Of a DNA stretch of 64,000 nt, positions 34,739-43,202 are shown piece after piece. This stretch comes from Bradyrhizobium sp. CIAT3101 (GTDB lineage: Bacteria; Pseudomonadota; Alphaproteobacteria; Rhizobiales; Xanthobacteraceae): assembly GCF_029714945.1 (NCBI RefSeq), contig NZ_CP121634.1:4113001-4177000 (forward strand). The letters run 5' to 3'. The translations under genes and the position numbers were made by a program. Position 1 is the stretch's first letter. Each line of letters opens with the position of its first letter. Under the pieces are notes generated by a model. That model was not told where the DNA came from. It saw only the letters and a program-made list of their open reading frames with translations, and did no database searches.

Positions 34739-35158
34739 TCATCGCCATGTCACCGAATAGGTTCGCCCATTGGTGTTTGGGTCGCTGTTGTCGCTGGCCG
34801 AGAAGATGATGCCCGAGCCGCTGAAATGTGAATAGCTTCCGCTCGCGATTTTTGTGGGGCTGTGCGCCGGTCCAAGCTGTCGTCCATCTTCAAACAGTAT
34901 GATGGTTGATCGGGTCGTCCCCCAACCAGTATCGGCGTATCCGTCGAGCGTTGGCATCAGAATTTGATAGGCAGTGTCGTCGAGCTTGCGGAAAGGTCCG
35001 GCGAGCTGCGCAGCCTTCGGCGGGTCGGGTTTCGGGACGTAGCTGTAATGCAGATATACCGCGCCCGGGAAATAGAGGGCTAGCAGTGCTGCGACTATTA
35101 TGGTGGCCTGCGAAAATGTCAGTACCCCCCAACGCGACGAAACCATAGCGTCCCTCAA
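34739..35158 (-). CDS. Single-span membrane hypothetical protein
   Basis: 139 residues with an N-terminal transmembrane segment at about 17-37 (QATIIVAALLALYFPGAVYL) and an outer domain rich in Gly, Ser and Thr (DDTAYQILMPTLDGYADTGW, GSYSHFSGSGIIFSASDN). There is no lipobox and no enzyme motif. The in-frame Met at 5 is an alternative start. A terminator follows at 34610. Confidence 0.6.
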   Translation of the reverse strand: MRDAMVSSRWGVLTFSQATIIVAALLALYFPGAVYLHYSYVPKPDPPKAAQLAGPFRKLDDTAYQILMPTLDGYADTGWGTTRSTIILFEDGRQLGPAHSPTKIASGSYSHFSGSGIIFSASDNSDPNTNGRTYSVTWR

Positions 35159-35266
35159 CCTTTAAGTTTCGCCAGTCCTACCATCACAACCAGACCGCGA
35201 ACAACGGCGACTTTCGGCTCGTGATGCTGGATGATTTAGTCGCGCGTACGGAGCGCATCTGCCCTC

Positions 35267-35288
35267 GATAATCCCCAATTATCGAAAG
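35267..35288 (+). repeat. Repeated GATAA-N7-TTATC site, copy 7
   Basis: GATAA (35267-35271), TCCCCAA, TTATC (35279-35283), GAAAG, then CGTCAG. The nearest genes are on the minus strand (35158 and 35316). The core is a nearly perfect dyad and among the cleanest of the seven copies. Confidence 0.82.
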
Positions 35289-35315
35289 CGTCAGGGTAGA
35301 AAGGCCTTAGGCGGT

Positions 35316-35486
35316 TTACTGCTTCTCGCTGCTAAGCCAGCACTCTTCCCAGACGGAGCAGACGGCTCCGGTAAATCGGTTTCTGTGGTCGAGATTGTTG
35401 TAACCGTAGTTCTCATACCTGAGCATCCATGCCGCCACTAACGTGGCGAACACGATTGCTCCCGCTAAGGCTACTCTGCCGTCCAT
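35316..35486 (-). CDS. 56-residue membrane protein
   Basis: A short frame from ATG 35486 with AGGGGG upstream. It has one hydrophobic span (VALAGAIVFATLVAAWML) and the C-terminal motif RYENYGYNNLDHRNRFTG followed by a Cys/Trp-rich end (CSVWEECW). Similar small proteins with an 'RFTG..C..W' tail occur widely in rhizobia. The two cysteines could lie in the periplasm. The function is unknown. Confidence 0.65.
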   Translation of the reverse strand: MDGRVALAGAIVFATLVAAWMLRYENYGYNNLDHRNRFTGAVCSVWEECWLSSEKQ

Positions 35487-35903
35487 TTTCGCCCCCTGCG
35501 CGAATTAGGACACGTACCAAATCAGCTTAGGACACCCAGGGTCAAATACGGCAGCCATAAATTCCGAAACTCGCGATCTCGGATCGTTCTCGTTCCCCAG
35601 GACTTCCGTTCGAAGCCGACACTGCTGTTTTGCCGGTTTCAGTTCGTTTGTGGGATTGTGTAAACGGACTCGCGCCATGAGGAACGAAATGTGACCCACC
35701 GGGCGCGAGCTGACAGGTCCGCACCACATTCGTTCTTAAGAGGTGGGTCACAGAGCGATTGTTTCGCGGTAAAATCAATGCTGGTTTGGGAGGGGTGGAG
35801 ATCCCAATCGGGATACGAACCCCAAAAACTTATTAGAAGAACAGAGACTGGACCAAGTGTCAGGGCGCCGGCTGAGGCGATCTTACTTCACTCTGCGGGC
35901 CTT
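35487..35903. other. Intergenic region with a 10-bp inverted repeat
   Basis: GTGACCCACC (35691-35700) and GGTGGGTCAC (35742-35751) form a perfect inverted repeat around 41 bases. No convincing gene is present; a minus-strand frame of 74 codons here lacks a ribosome-binding site. TTAGGACAC occurs at 35508 and 35528, and TTAGGACA again near 37745. The region may be the decayed end of an older mobile element. Confidence 0.45.
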
Positions 35904-36013
35904 TTAGGCTTTTTTGTCGATTTCCCGGGCGCAATTCTCCATCCGGTCCGCAAACCTCAGTACGATGCGGGCCGCTTGCAGAGGCAAATCGCGAGCTATC
36001 TTCCGTAACTCTG

Positions 36014-37436
36014 GGTCGTGCCCCCGGTGGTGGTGTAGCTCGGTAGAGCAAAGCCGCCCGGACGCGCGCCTCAACTAGCGCCGTAGCGGGCGGGCGGCTT
36101 TACGGTGGTCACCGGCAGTTCTCCGGTAGGATCGGGTTGCGACACGCCAACGCAACCGAGGAACCACCGATGACCGACGATATGATGAACCTGCGCACGC
36201 TCGTGGAGAAGACCCCTGATGCCGATCTCTTGCGCGAGATGATCGGCTTTGCCGCCCAGCGGCTGATGGAGCTGGAAGTCGAAGGCCAAACCGGTGCAGC
36301 CTACGGCGAGAAGAACCCCGAGCGTCTGGCCCAGCGCAACGGCTACCGCGACCGGACCTGGGAGACCCGGGCCGGCACAGTCGAGCTGCGCATCCCCAAG
36401 CTGCGCAAAGGCTCCTATTTCCCGGGCTTCCTGGAGCCACGCCGGATGGCCGAGAAGGCGCTCACTGCCGTGGTTCAGGAAGCCTATGTGCAAGGCGTTT
36501 CGACCCGCTCGGTCGACGATCTGGTGCAGGCGATGGGGATGAGCGGCATCTCCAAGAGCCAGGTAAGCCGGCTCTGCGCGGAGATCGACGACAAGGTGAA
36601 GGCCTTTCTCGCCCGTCCGATCGAGGGCGACTGGCCGTATCTGTGGATCGATGCCACCTACGTGAAGGTGCGCCAGAACGGGCGCATCGTCTCGGTCGCG
36701 GTGATCATCGCGGTCGGCGTCAACAGCGATGGCCGGCGCGAGGTGCTCGGCATGGATATCGGCCCGTCCGAGGCCGAGACGTTCTGGACCGCGTTCCTGC
36801 GCAAACTCGCCCGCCGGGGCCTGCGCGGCGTCAAGCTGGTCGTCTCCGATGCCCATGAGGGCATCAAGGCCACCGTGACCAAGGTGCTCAATGCCAGCTG
36901 GCAACGCTGCCGCGTGCACTTCATGCGCAATGCATTGGCCCATGCCGGCAAGAGCGGCCGCCGCGTCGTCTCCGCCTTCATTGCCACGGCATTCGCCCAG
37001 GACGATGCCGAGGCCGCACAAGTACAGTGGCGGAAGGTCGCCGACCAGCTTCGCCCCAAGCTTCCCAAGCTTGCCGGTTTCCTCGACGAGGCCGAGACCG
37101 ATGTGCTCGCCTATATGACGTTCCCGCCGCAACACCGGACCAAGCTGCACTCGACCAACCCGATCGAGCGCCTCAACGGCGAGATCAAGCGCCGCACCGA
37201 GGTCGTCGGCATCTTCCCCAATGAAGACGCCATCGTCCGCCTCATCGGCGCGATCCTGCTCGAGCAAAATGATGAATGGGCCGTCCAGCGCGCCCGCTAT
37301 ATGACGCTGGAAACCATCGCGCCGTTGAGCGATGATCCCACTGTCAGCCTTCCGGCGATCGCCAGCTGACCTGCCCGGCTCTTGCCGGCGAACGCGGTCT
37401 CCCGCCGCCAGCTACACCACGCAACGGGACACGATC
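36014..37436 (+). mobile_element. IS256-family insertion sequence
   Basis: 1423 bp. The ends are imperfect inverted repeats: the left begins GGTCGTGCCC, the right end read inward begins GATCGTGTCCC, and both run to GTGGTGTAGCT. It is flanked by the 8-bp direct repeat TAACTCTG (36006-36013 and 37437-37444), the usual duplication length for this family. Inside lies one transposase gene. An inverted repeat (AAAGCCGCCCG at 36050-36060, CGGGCGGCTTT at 36091-36101) before the gene could stop readthrough. Intact TSD and ORF point to recent insertion. Confidence 0.95.
36170..37369 (+). CDS. IS256-family transposase
   Basis: 399 residues from ATG 36170 (an earlier in-frame start adds 11 residues that lack support). 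The DDE triad is D161 (WIDATYVK), D227 (VVSDAHEG) and E333 ([11 protein letters not shown]), with the family's RVHFMRNAL stretch between the last two. N-terminal DNA-binding helices cover about 1-80. It moves the IS by a copy-out pathway using a circular intermediate, as known for the family. It appears intact and full length. Confidence 0.96.
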   Translation: MTDDMMNLRTLVEKTPDADLLREMIGFAAQRLMELEVEGQTGAAYGEKNPERLAQRNGYRDRTWETRAGTVELRIPKLRKGSYFPGFLEPRRMAEKALTAVVQEAYVQGVSTRSVDDLVQAMGMSGISKSQVSRLCAEIDDKVKAFLARPIEGDWPYLWIDATYVKVRQNGRIVSVAVIIAVGVNSDGRREVLGMDIGPSEAETFWTAFLRKLARRGLRGVKLVVSDAHEGIKATVTKVLNASWQRCRVHFMRNALAHAGKSGRRVVSAFIATAFAQDDAEAAQVQWRKVADQLRPKLPKLAGFLDEAETDVLAYMTFPPQHRTKLHSTNPIERLNGEIKRRTEVVGIFPNEDAIVRLIGAILLEQNDEWAVQRARYMTLETIAPLSDDPTVSLPAIAS

Positions 37437-37489
37437 TAACTCTGCAAGGTCGCCTTGTATTTCGATGAGTTGTTGCAAGGCGGATTCCG

Positions 37490-37693
37490 TCATTCGGGAG
37501 GCCGTAAGCCGGGCGATTGAAGCCAGTCGCTCAGATGCGCGCCGGTCTCAGCGATCCTGGCTCGCTTCAGCAACGCCTCTCGCTCTGCGCCAGCGGGGAG
37601 GTGGTCGGCCTGATCTTTGAGCTTGGTGGCCTGATCGGCCATTCGATCTTCAAGGGAGCGTGTTTGCTTCACTCGGCTGCGGGTGACTGTCAT
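37490..37693 (-). CDS. Small conserved rhizobial protein
   Basis: 67 residues from ATG 37693 (TVTRSRVKQTRSLEDRMADQ). The sequence is helical and charged, ending LSDWLQSPGLRPPE. Proteins of this type are common in Bradyrhizobium, usually in pairs with small helical proteins. Its stop overlaps the start of the split gene at 37493, giving a two-gene operon now broken by the IS. The function is unknown. Confidence 0.72.
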   Translation of the reverse strand: MTVTRSRVKQTRSLEDRMADQATKLKDQADHLPAGAEREALLKRARIAETGAHLSDWLQSPGLRPPE

Positions 37694-37942
37694 TGCGGTA
37701 CTCCAGTGCCCTTCCGGCAACGTTCCTCAACTAGAACGGTTGCTAATTAGGACACTGCAAATTCAACTTTGAACACCGGCGGTTAAATACGGACAGTACC
37801 AAACCGGCCACCGCGGGCGAAAACAGGCCAGCGCGAGGCATCCGGATCGCGTTTACAACAGAAACAAAAAAGCGTGTGTTTTCAATAAGACTGTAATGGC
37901 TTCGTTTCCAATAATTTCTAGCAATATCAATAATTTGCCTGC

Positions 37943-37996
37943 GTCTGGGAGACTAGGGGTCGGAGGTTCAAATCCTCTCGCTCCGACCATTTTACT
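37943..37996 (+). repeat. attR, 54-bp direct repeat copy 2
   Basis: Exact copy of 259-312. It contains the 3' part of tRNA-Pro from the anticodon stem on and ends with the CCA region plus TTTTACT. It is a truncated tRNA remnant with no 5' half. One GTTTACA heptamer lies at 37851-37857 just inside. Confidence 0.95.
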
Positions 37997-38081
37997 TCTG
38001 AAATCGACCATCGGTTTGCACGATCACGGATCGGCAGGCGATGTCCTGTCTTCCGAGTGATCGGGTGTCAGTGGCCGGCGG

Positions 38082-38324
38082 TCAGCACCGACTTTCCTGA
38101 CAGTTCTCCTCTGCGCGGGACTTGTCGCGGGCCCATGTCGGAATGGCGAAGGCAAGTTGGTGCTGCCCCATCGTGTCGACGAACGAGGCTTGCGCGCTCT
38201 CCAGGCGTTTGGCCAACCCGTTGACGTTCAGGTCCAGCGCCGCGTCGACTGCCAACAGGGATATCGACACGAACGCAACCGTCACTGCGATGGCGATCGC
38301 CTTCCATTCTGGTGAATTAGTCAT
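38082..38324 (-). CDS. Small single-span protein beside attR
   Basis: 80 residues with a transmembrane segment at about 10-28 (IAIAVTVAFVSISLLAVDAA) and a soluble helical tail ending in a Cys-containing stretch (EENCQESRC). It lies outside attR, so it is chromosomal. Small proteins of this kind are common in rhizobia. The function is unknown. Confidence 0.6.
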   Translation of the reverse strand: MTNSPEWKAIAIAVTVAFVSISLLAVDAALDLNVNGLAKRLESAQASFVDTMGQHQLAFAIPTWARDKSRAEENCQESRC

Positions 38325-38502
38325 TTGACTTACTAAAGTATGTACTGCTGCGTACGATTCAACCCCTCGGACGGTTTGTGCACGCCTTCTTGAAGCACGA
38401 CGGTTTTGTAGCGAGGTGACGCGTGTCGTACTGATCGCCGCGACCTGATTGCGGCTTTGATTCGATCAAGTCCAGCGCCGGAGCGGCGTCCAACAACGAG
38501 TG

Positions 38503-39132
38503 CTACGTGGCTGGCCTCAAAAACCCCACCACCATCCGCGTCGTCTCATCCACCAGCGTCCTCACCATCTTCTCCGACAGCAACTCGGCCTGGTTCAGCA
38601 CCGTGTTGTGCGCGACGGCTTCGATCGTGCTGACGCAGATGAAGGTTGCGACGTCGAGGTCGATCTTGCGCATTTCCTTGCGGTGGCTCTCGAAATAGGC
38701 GCGGACGAGACTGTGGACCTCGCGGTTGAAGGCTTCGACGTCGAGCTTTCCTGCGCGCGGGATCTGCTCGGCGAGAACGCGATGCAGTTCAGGGTTGATG
38801 CGGTGCGCGTCGATCGCGACGGTGACGAGGCGGCGCACGGCTTTCTCGAGCGGCATGTCCATGACCTCGGTGAGCGTGGTGCGGACGATGCCCATGATCT
38901 CCTCGTTGTGGCGCGCGATCACAGCGGCCACGAGCGCCTCCTTGCTCGGGAAATACTGATAGAGCGAGCCGACGCTGACGCCGGCGATTTCGGCGATGCG
39001 GTTGGTGCTCGTCTTCTCAAAACCTTCGCGAACCAGAATGCGAGCAGTTGCCTCGACCAGCGCGTCGACGGTGGCGCGGGATCGCTCCTGCAGGGCGTTT
39101 TTCCGGGGTTTTGTCGGTGGCTTGCGCGCCAT
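38503..39132 (-). CDS. TetR/AcrR-family regulator
   Basis: 209 residues. The N-terminal HTH (about 17-63: RATVDALVEATARILVREGF, TSTNRIAEIAGVSVGSLYQY, FPSKEALVAAV) is typical of TetR. The rest is the helical ligand-binding and dimerisation domain. It is divergent from the hydrolase gene at 39255, with 122 bp between them, so it likely represses that gene. The 5' gap contains ATGCTCGCATT/AATGCGAG-type sequences (GAATGCGAG, GAATGCTCGCAT near 39148-39180) that may be its operator. Confidence 0.9.
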   Translation of the reverse strand: MARKPPTKPRKNALQERSRATVDALVEATARILVREGFEKTSTNRIAEIAGVSVGSLYQYFPSKEALVAAVIARHNEEIMGIVRTTLTEVMDMPLEKAVRRLVTVAIDAHRINPELHRVLAEQIPRAGKLDVEAFNREVHSLVRAYFESHRKEMRKIDLDVATFICVSTIEAVAHNTVLNQAELLSEKMVRTLVDETTRMVVGFLRPAT

Positions 39133-39254
39133 GATACCTGCATTCCGAATGCGAGTAGGAAAAGCGAGTGAATGCTCGCATTATAGGCAGGGTCGGCAGC
39201 CGATGGATAGAAGCAAGTTGGGGCCGGCCGGGCGCAGCAAATGAGGGCAGGAGC

Positions 39255-40226
39255 ATGAGCGTTGCGAAGATGCTGTCGGTCGGGCGGCTGTGCGAATGCC
39301 CTTTTGCGTGGGCCAAGTCCTCGAGCGATCCCGCGCCGAGCTTGCAGAGCCGCGCCTTCAACCTGCTGCTCGGGCTGCTTCCCTACAAGCGGCAGCTCGC
39401 CTCGGCCGAAGCCGTGCAGGCGCATGTGCAGAAGCTTGCGTTGGAGCCGGTCTCGTTCGAGCCCCCGGATCTGGGCCGCATTGTCGAGGTGACGCTGACG
39501 AAGATGGGCGGCTGGCCGGTCTATTACACGGCGCCGTCATCGGGACACGAAGGCTGCAATCACGTGATGTTCCTGCATGGCGGCGGCTATATCAACGAGA
39601 TCGTGCCGGCGCATTGGCGCTTCGTCGGCCAGATGACGCGCAAGGCGGGCGTGGTCTGCGTCGTGCCGATCTATCCGCTGGCGCCGCGCGCGACCGCGAA
39701 GGATGTCGTGCCGCGGACGGCCGAGCTGCTGCGGATGCTGCTGGAGGATGCGGGGTCCGCGAAGGTCACCGTGGTCGGCAATTCGGCCGGCGCGGGCCTC
39801 GCGCTCGCCGCATGCCAGTGGCTGCGCGATCGCGGACATCGGCAGCCGAGCCGGCTGATCCTGATCTCGCCGGCGGCCGATGCGTCGATCAGCCGTCCGG
39901 AGCAGGTCGAGATCGCGGCGCGCGATCCGATCCAGGACATTCCGGGAATCATCGAAGTCGGGCGGCTCTATGCCGGCGAGCTCGATGTCGGCCATCCCTT
40001 CGTCAGCCCGTTGAACGGTGCGTTCCGTTCGCTCGCGCCGATGACGATCTTTTCGGGCACGCGCGATCTGCTCTACCCCGATAGCGTCGATCTTGCCGCG
40101 CGGGCGAGGGCGGCCGGCGTGGCGGTCGAGCTGCATCTGCTGCGTGACCAGCCGCACAATTATGCGCTGATGCCGACGCCCGAGGGGCGACAGGCGCGTG
40201 CGGATATTCTGCGTGCGGTGGCTTGA
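39255..40226 (+). CDS. Alpha/beta hydrolase of the HSL (carboxylesterase) type
   Basis: 323 residues from ATG 39255, where GCAGGAGC gives a ribosome-binding site. The HSL-family oxyanion motif HGGGY is present, with catalytic S177 in GNSAG, an aspartate in TRDLLYPD and a histidine in QPHNYAL near the C-terminus. It should hydrolyse short acyl esters. The divergent TetR gene suggests induction by a lipophilic substrate. There is no signal peptide; it is cytosolic. Confidence 0.88.
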   Translation: MSVAKMLSVGRLCECPFAWAKSSSDPAPSLQSRAFNLLLGLLPYKRQLASAEAVQAHVQKLALEPVSFEPPDLGRIVEVTLTKMGGWPVYYTAPSSGHEGCNHVMFLHGGGYINEIVPAHWRFVGQMTRKAGVVCVVPIYPLAPRATAKDVVPRTAELLRMLLEDAGSAKVTVVGNSAGAGLALAACQWLRDRGHRQPSRLILISPAADASISRPEQVEIAARDPIQDIPGIIEVGRLYAGELDVGHPFVSPLNGAFRSLAPMTIFSGTRDLLYPDSVDLAARARAAGVAVELHLLRDQPHNYALMPTPEGRQARADILRAVA

Positions 40227-40342
40227 GGGGAAGGCGTGATCGTTGTCACGCAGGCGCCGCCGTGACGGGTCTGGCGCTGCAAATTCGCGCGGGGAAGGGC
40301 GGCCCCCGGGCGTTTCCTCGGTATCAGTAGTTTTGCGGGGCC

Positions 40343-40582
40343 TTAGGCGTGGCCCTTGATCTCGTAGTGACCCGGCACGCATTTGTAGCGGTCGAGGCGC
40401 CAGTTGGTGTGATAGATCGGATGCTCGCCCATCCATTTTGCAAGCGGTGCCTGCGCACCGACCGCACACGCCATCATCGACATATCGGGCGTCATGTTGC
40501 TGTCGGTCACGATTTCCTCGACGCAGCTGCCCGAAGCAGCAGCGCCAAGCCGGCAGAGCACGGCAACGACGGTTATGAACAT
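40343..40582 (-). CDS. Small conserved Cys-containing rhizobial protein
   Basis: 79 residues from ATG 40582; GAGGTGA precedes it. The hydrophobic N-terminus (FITVVAVLCRLGAAASGS) could be a short signal peptide, then CVEEIVTDS, ACAVGAQAPLAKWMGEHP and HTNWRLDRYKCVPGHYE. This pattern (an EIVTD start, a 'W..HP' region and a 'KC..G' end) recurs among small Bradyrhizobium proteins, probably periplasmic with a disulphide. The function is unknown. Confidence 0.72.
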   Translation of the reverse strand: MFITVVAVLCRLGAAASGSCVEEIVTDSNMTPDMSMMACAVGAQAPLAKWMGEHPIYHTNWRLDRYKCVPGHYEIKGHA

Positions 40583-40906
40583 TCCAGTCACCTCATCGGT
40601 AGTTTCGACCACGAGGAGGATGCAAGCCGAGTGCCACAGCCTGTGTCGGAAACGACACGCCGGCTGGGCCTGCTCGCCCCAGCGTTCCTCATTTGACGAT
40701 TCGGATTGTAAAAAAATTGCCCCTAAACCGAAGCCGGACAACTACGGGAACCCCCAACAAATACGCGCAGGAATGAGCGATTGTGGGGGCTGCGCCGCGT
40801 GATCCGCCCTTCACAAGGCCGGCGCAGCCGATACGCTTCGACGCGTGCGGATACTCGTCAAAAGAGCGAGACCGCCGCAGGACCAAAGGAAACGCGAGGG
40901 CAGACC

Positions 40907-41815
40907 ATGAAGGTACGACCGACCGGCGTGATTCCGCCGATGACGACGCCGTTCCGGAAAGACGGCGAGATCGACACCAAGCTCGTGGCGCCGCAGGTCG
41001 ACTGGATGATTGGCGCCGGCGCGCACGGCGTCGCGGCCGGCGGCTCGACCGGCGAGGGCCACACGCTCGACCATGAGGAATATCGCGACCTGATGGCGGC
41101 GACGGTGGAGGCGGTGAAGGGACGCATTCCCGTCATCGCCGGCATCATCGTCGATTCCACGCGCGATGCGATCCGCCGCGGCAAGCTGGTGCGCGACATG
41201 AATGTCGCAGCCCTCCAGGTCACGCCGGTGCATTACCTGTTCAAGCCCGATGACGAGGCGATGGTGGCGCATTTTCGCGCCATGGCGGATGAGACCGGCA
41301 TGCCCATCATCATCTACAACGTGGTGCCCTGGTCGTATCTGTCGCCGGCATTGCTGACGCGGATCATGACCGAGGTGCCGCTGGTCGTCGGTGTCAAGCA
41401 AAGCGCCGGCGATCTGAAACTGTTCGCGGACCTCATGATGATGGCGCCGGACAAGCTGATCTACAGCGCAGTCGATGCGCTGATGTATCCGTCCTACACG
41501 TTGGGGGCGCACGGCTCGATCGCCGCGATCCTGACCGCGGCACCGCACGCCTCCGTCGCGTTGTGGGATGCGGTGAAGGCTGGCGATCACCCGCGTGCGC
41601 TCGACCTGCACAAGAAGCTGCTGACGCTGTGGAACGCCGTCATCGCCGACAATCTGCCGGCCTGTACGCGCTACGCGCAGACCCTCCAGGGCCTGCCCAA
41701 AACCTATCCGCGTGCGCCGATGCCGGAGGCCTCGCCGGCGCAGCAGGCCGCGACACGCAAGGCGCTGGAGGCCCTCGGCGCGTTGAAGGGCGTGCGCGTC
41801 GAGGCGGCTGAATAG
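40907..41815 (+). CDS. DapA-family aldolase (class I, NAL subfamily)
   Basis: 302 residues. The TIM-barrel aldolase signature includes GGSTGEGHTL, Schiff-base K164 (VGVKQSAGD) and Y137 (IIIYNVVPW). The family includes dihydrodipicolinate synthase, N-acetylneuraminate lyase and 2-keto-3-deoxy sugar acid enzymes. There is no lysine-pathway context here, so a catabolic keto-acid aldolase or dehydratase is more likely. It precedes the SDR gene by 143 bp in the same direction. Confidence 0.85.
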   Translation: MKVRPTGVIPPMTTPFRKDGEIDTKLVAPQVDWMIGAGAHGVAAGGSTGEGHTLDHEEYRDLMAATVEAVKGRIPVIAGIIVDSTRDAIRRGKLVRDMNVAALQVTPVHYLFKPDDEAMVAHFRAMADETGMPIIIYNVVPWSYLSPALLTRIMTEVPLVVGVKQSAGDLKLFADLMMMAPDKLIYSAVDALMYPSYTLGAHGSIAAILTAAPHASVALWDAVKAGDHPRALDLHKKLLTLWNAVIADNLPACTRYAQTLQGLPKTYPRAPMPEASPAQQAATRKALEALGALKGVRVEAAE

Positions 41816-41958
41816 TCCGTAGCCCGAAATAATTGACGTCGAACAGCAGCGCCGATCCGCTTTTACCTGCGGATGCGGCGCTGCTACATTTTGCGCGCCG
41901 CACGCGCGGCGCGCCAACGACGAAGAAACATGCCGACAAGGGGAGGGGCCGAAGTCCC

Positions 41959-42930
41959 ATGAAGGAATTTGCTGGAAAGATCGCCGTCATCACCGGTGGT
42001 GGCACGGGCATGGGGCGCGAGCTCGCCCGGCAGCTTGTTGCCGAAGGCTGCAACGTCGCCATGTGCGACGTCTCGGAAGCCGCGATGACGGAGACCAAGC
42101 GGCTCTGCGAGGTCGAGAAGCTGCCGCAGGGCCTGCGCGTCACGACCCATGTCGCCGACGTGTCGATCGAAGATCATCTCAAGCGTTTTCGCGACGAGCT
42201 CGCCGAGCAGCAGAAGACGGACAAGATCCATCTGCTGTTCAACAACGCCGGTATCGGCGGCGGCGGCAGCCTGTTCACCAACACGCGCGAGCAGTGGGAG
42301 CGCACCTTCAACATCTGCTGGGGCGGTGTCTATCTCGGCGTCCGCACCTTCCTGCCGATGCTGGTCAAGGCCGACGAAGCCCACATCATCAACACCGCCA
42401 GCGTCAACGGCTTCTGGGCCTCGATCGGCATGGGCCAGGCGCACACCGCCTACAGCTCGGCGAAGTTCGCGGTGAAGGGATTCAGCGAAGCGCTGATCAA
42501 CGACCTGCGCTTGCACGCCCCGCACGTCAAATGCTCGGTGGTGATGCCCGGCCATATCGGCACCTCCATCGTCTCCAACTCACGCAAGGTGCAGAGCGGC
42601 GACGGATCGGAGCGTCTCAATGCCGAGGAGGTGGACCTGACGCGCAAGCGCATGGTTGCGGCGGGCGTGCCAGATGCTGACAAAAAATCGGACGAGGAGA
42701 TCCAGGCGGCTTTCGCCGAACGCGCCCGCACCTTCCTCGAGGATGCCCCGACGACGGCGGCGCAGGCCGCCCGGATCATCCTCGACGGCGTGAAGGCGGA
42801 GCGCTGGCGCATCCTGGTCGGCGAGGATGCCCAGCGGCTCGACGAACGCGTGCGCGCGGCGCCCGAGCAGGCCTATGACCGCGCCTTCTACGAAAGTTTC
42901 ACCCAGGAAGTCGGCTGGCGGCTCGGCTGA
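41959..42930 (+). CDS. Short-chain dehydrogenase/reductase
   Basis: 323 residues from ATG 41959 (GGGAGGGG upstream). The NAD(P) Rossmann motif TGGGTGMG, the NNAGIGGG segment, the catalytic Ser in NTASVNG and the YSSAK motif (catalytic Tyr and Lys) are all present. The C-terminal about 80 residues are longer than in the minimal SDR and are helical (ADKKSDEEIQAAFAERA). It probably oxidises or reduces a hydroxy or keto substrate; the substrate is unknown. Confidence 0.9.
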   Translation: MKEFAGKIAVITGGGTGMGRELARQLVAEGCNVAMCDVSEAAMTETKRLCEVEKLPQGLRVTTHVADVSIEDHLKRFRDELAEQQKTDKIHLLFNNAGIGGGGSLFTNTREQWERTFNICWGGVYLGVRTFLPMLVKADEAHIINTASVNGFWASIGMGQAHTAYSSAKFAVKGFSEALINDLRLHAPHVKCSVVMPGHIGTSIVSNSRKVQSGDGSERLNAEEVDLTRKRMVAAGVPDADKKSDEEIQAAFAERARTFLEDAPTTAAQAARIILDGVKAERWRILVGEDAQRLDERVRAAPEQAYDRAFYESFTQEVGWRLG

Positions 42931-43202
42931 TTCCATTTGGCTGAGACCGTCAACGAGCGCCCGCAAAAATGGGTATGATGATCATCATTGCAAGAGGTGC
43001 GCAGGCAATTTTACCCAAGTAATTTGCCTGCCCACGCGCGCGTTCGCCTTCTCATGACGATACGGCATGTCACGCATGCGACTTATCACGTGCGTTCAAG
43101 CGATGGTGATCTCGAACGGGTCTCATTCGGCGCGCGGCTGCTTGGTTAGTGAACTGAAATAGTTTACTGAATCAAGCTAGCGCCACATAAAGCGTAGCTC
43201 CG

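Larger units (their letters stand above)
35904..37493 (-). pseudogene. Small gene split by the IS256-family insertion
   Basis: With the insertion and one target-duplication copy removed, the minus strand reads an intact 52-residue frame. ATG at 37493 runs to position 37437 (MTESALQQLIEIQGDLAEL), then continues from 36005 to the TAA at 35904 (RKIARDLPLQAARIVLRFAD, ending EIDKKA). The start overlaps the stop of the 37490 gene by 4 bp (ATGA), so the two formed an operon. The insertion cuts after residue 19. The protein is helical with no known function. The rest of the span is the IS. Confidence 0.85.
259..37996. mobile_element. Integrated phage-like element in tRNA-Pro
   Basis: A 54-bp perfect direct repeat bounds 37.7 kb of DNA that starts within a tRNA gene and carries an excisionase-integrase pair near its left end, which is the classic layout of a tRNA-integrated element. 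Cargo includes a second tyrosine recombinase, toxin-antitoxin genes, a replication module, some virion-type genes and a candidate defence operon. No portal, major capsid, large terminase or conjugation genes are visible, so it is either a satellite, a remnant, or a phage type whose head genes I cannot recognise. The palindromic repeats common in the flanking chromosome are absent inside. Confidence 0.93.

Noticed and set aside
3865..35288. Repeated sites read as alphaproteobacterial SOS (LexA) boxes
   Set aside because: SOS boxes are GTTC-N7-GTTC or GAAC-N7-GTTC; the arms here are GATAA and TTATC.
3865..35288. Repeated sites read as the chromosomal dif site
   Set aside because: dif occurs once per chromosome; seven copies with different centres exist here, all within the element, so any link to Xer would be element-specific.
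35505..35729. 74-codon minus-strand frame beside the inverted repeat
   Set aside because: Overlaps the perfect inverted repeat and lacks a ribosome-binding site; more likely part of a decayed repeat.
36071..37267. 398-codon frame antisense to the IS transposase
   Set aside because: High-G+C mirror frame of a clear transposase; no ribosome-binding site and no family resemblance.
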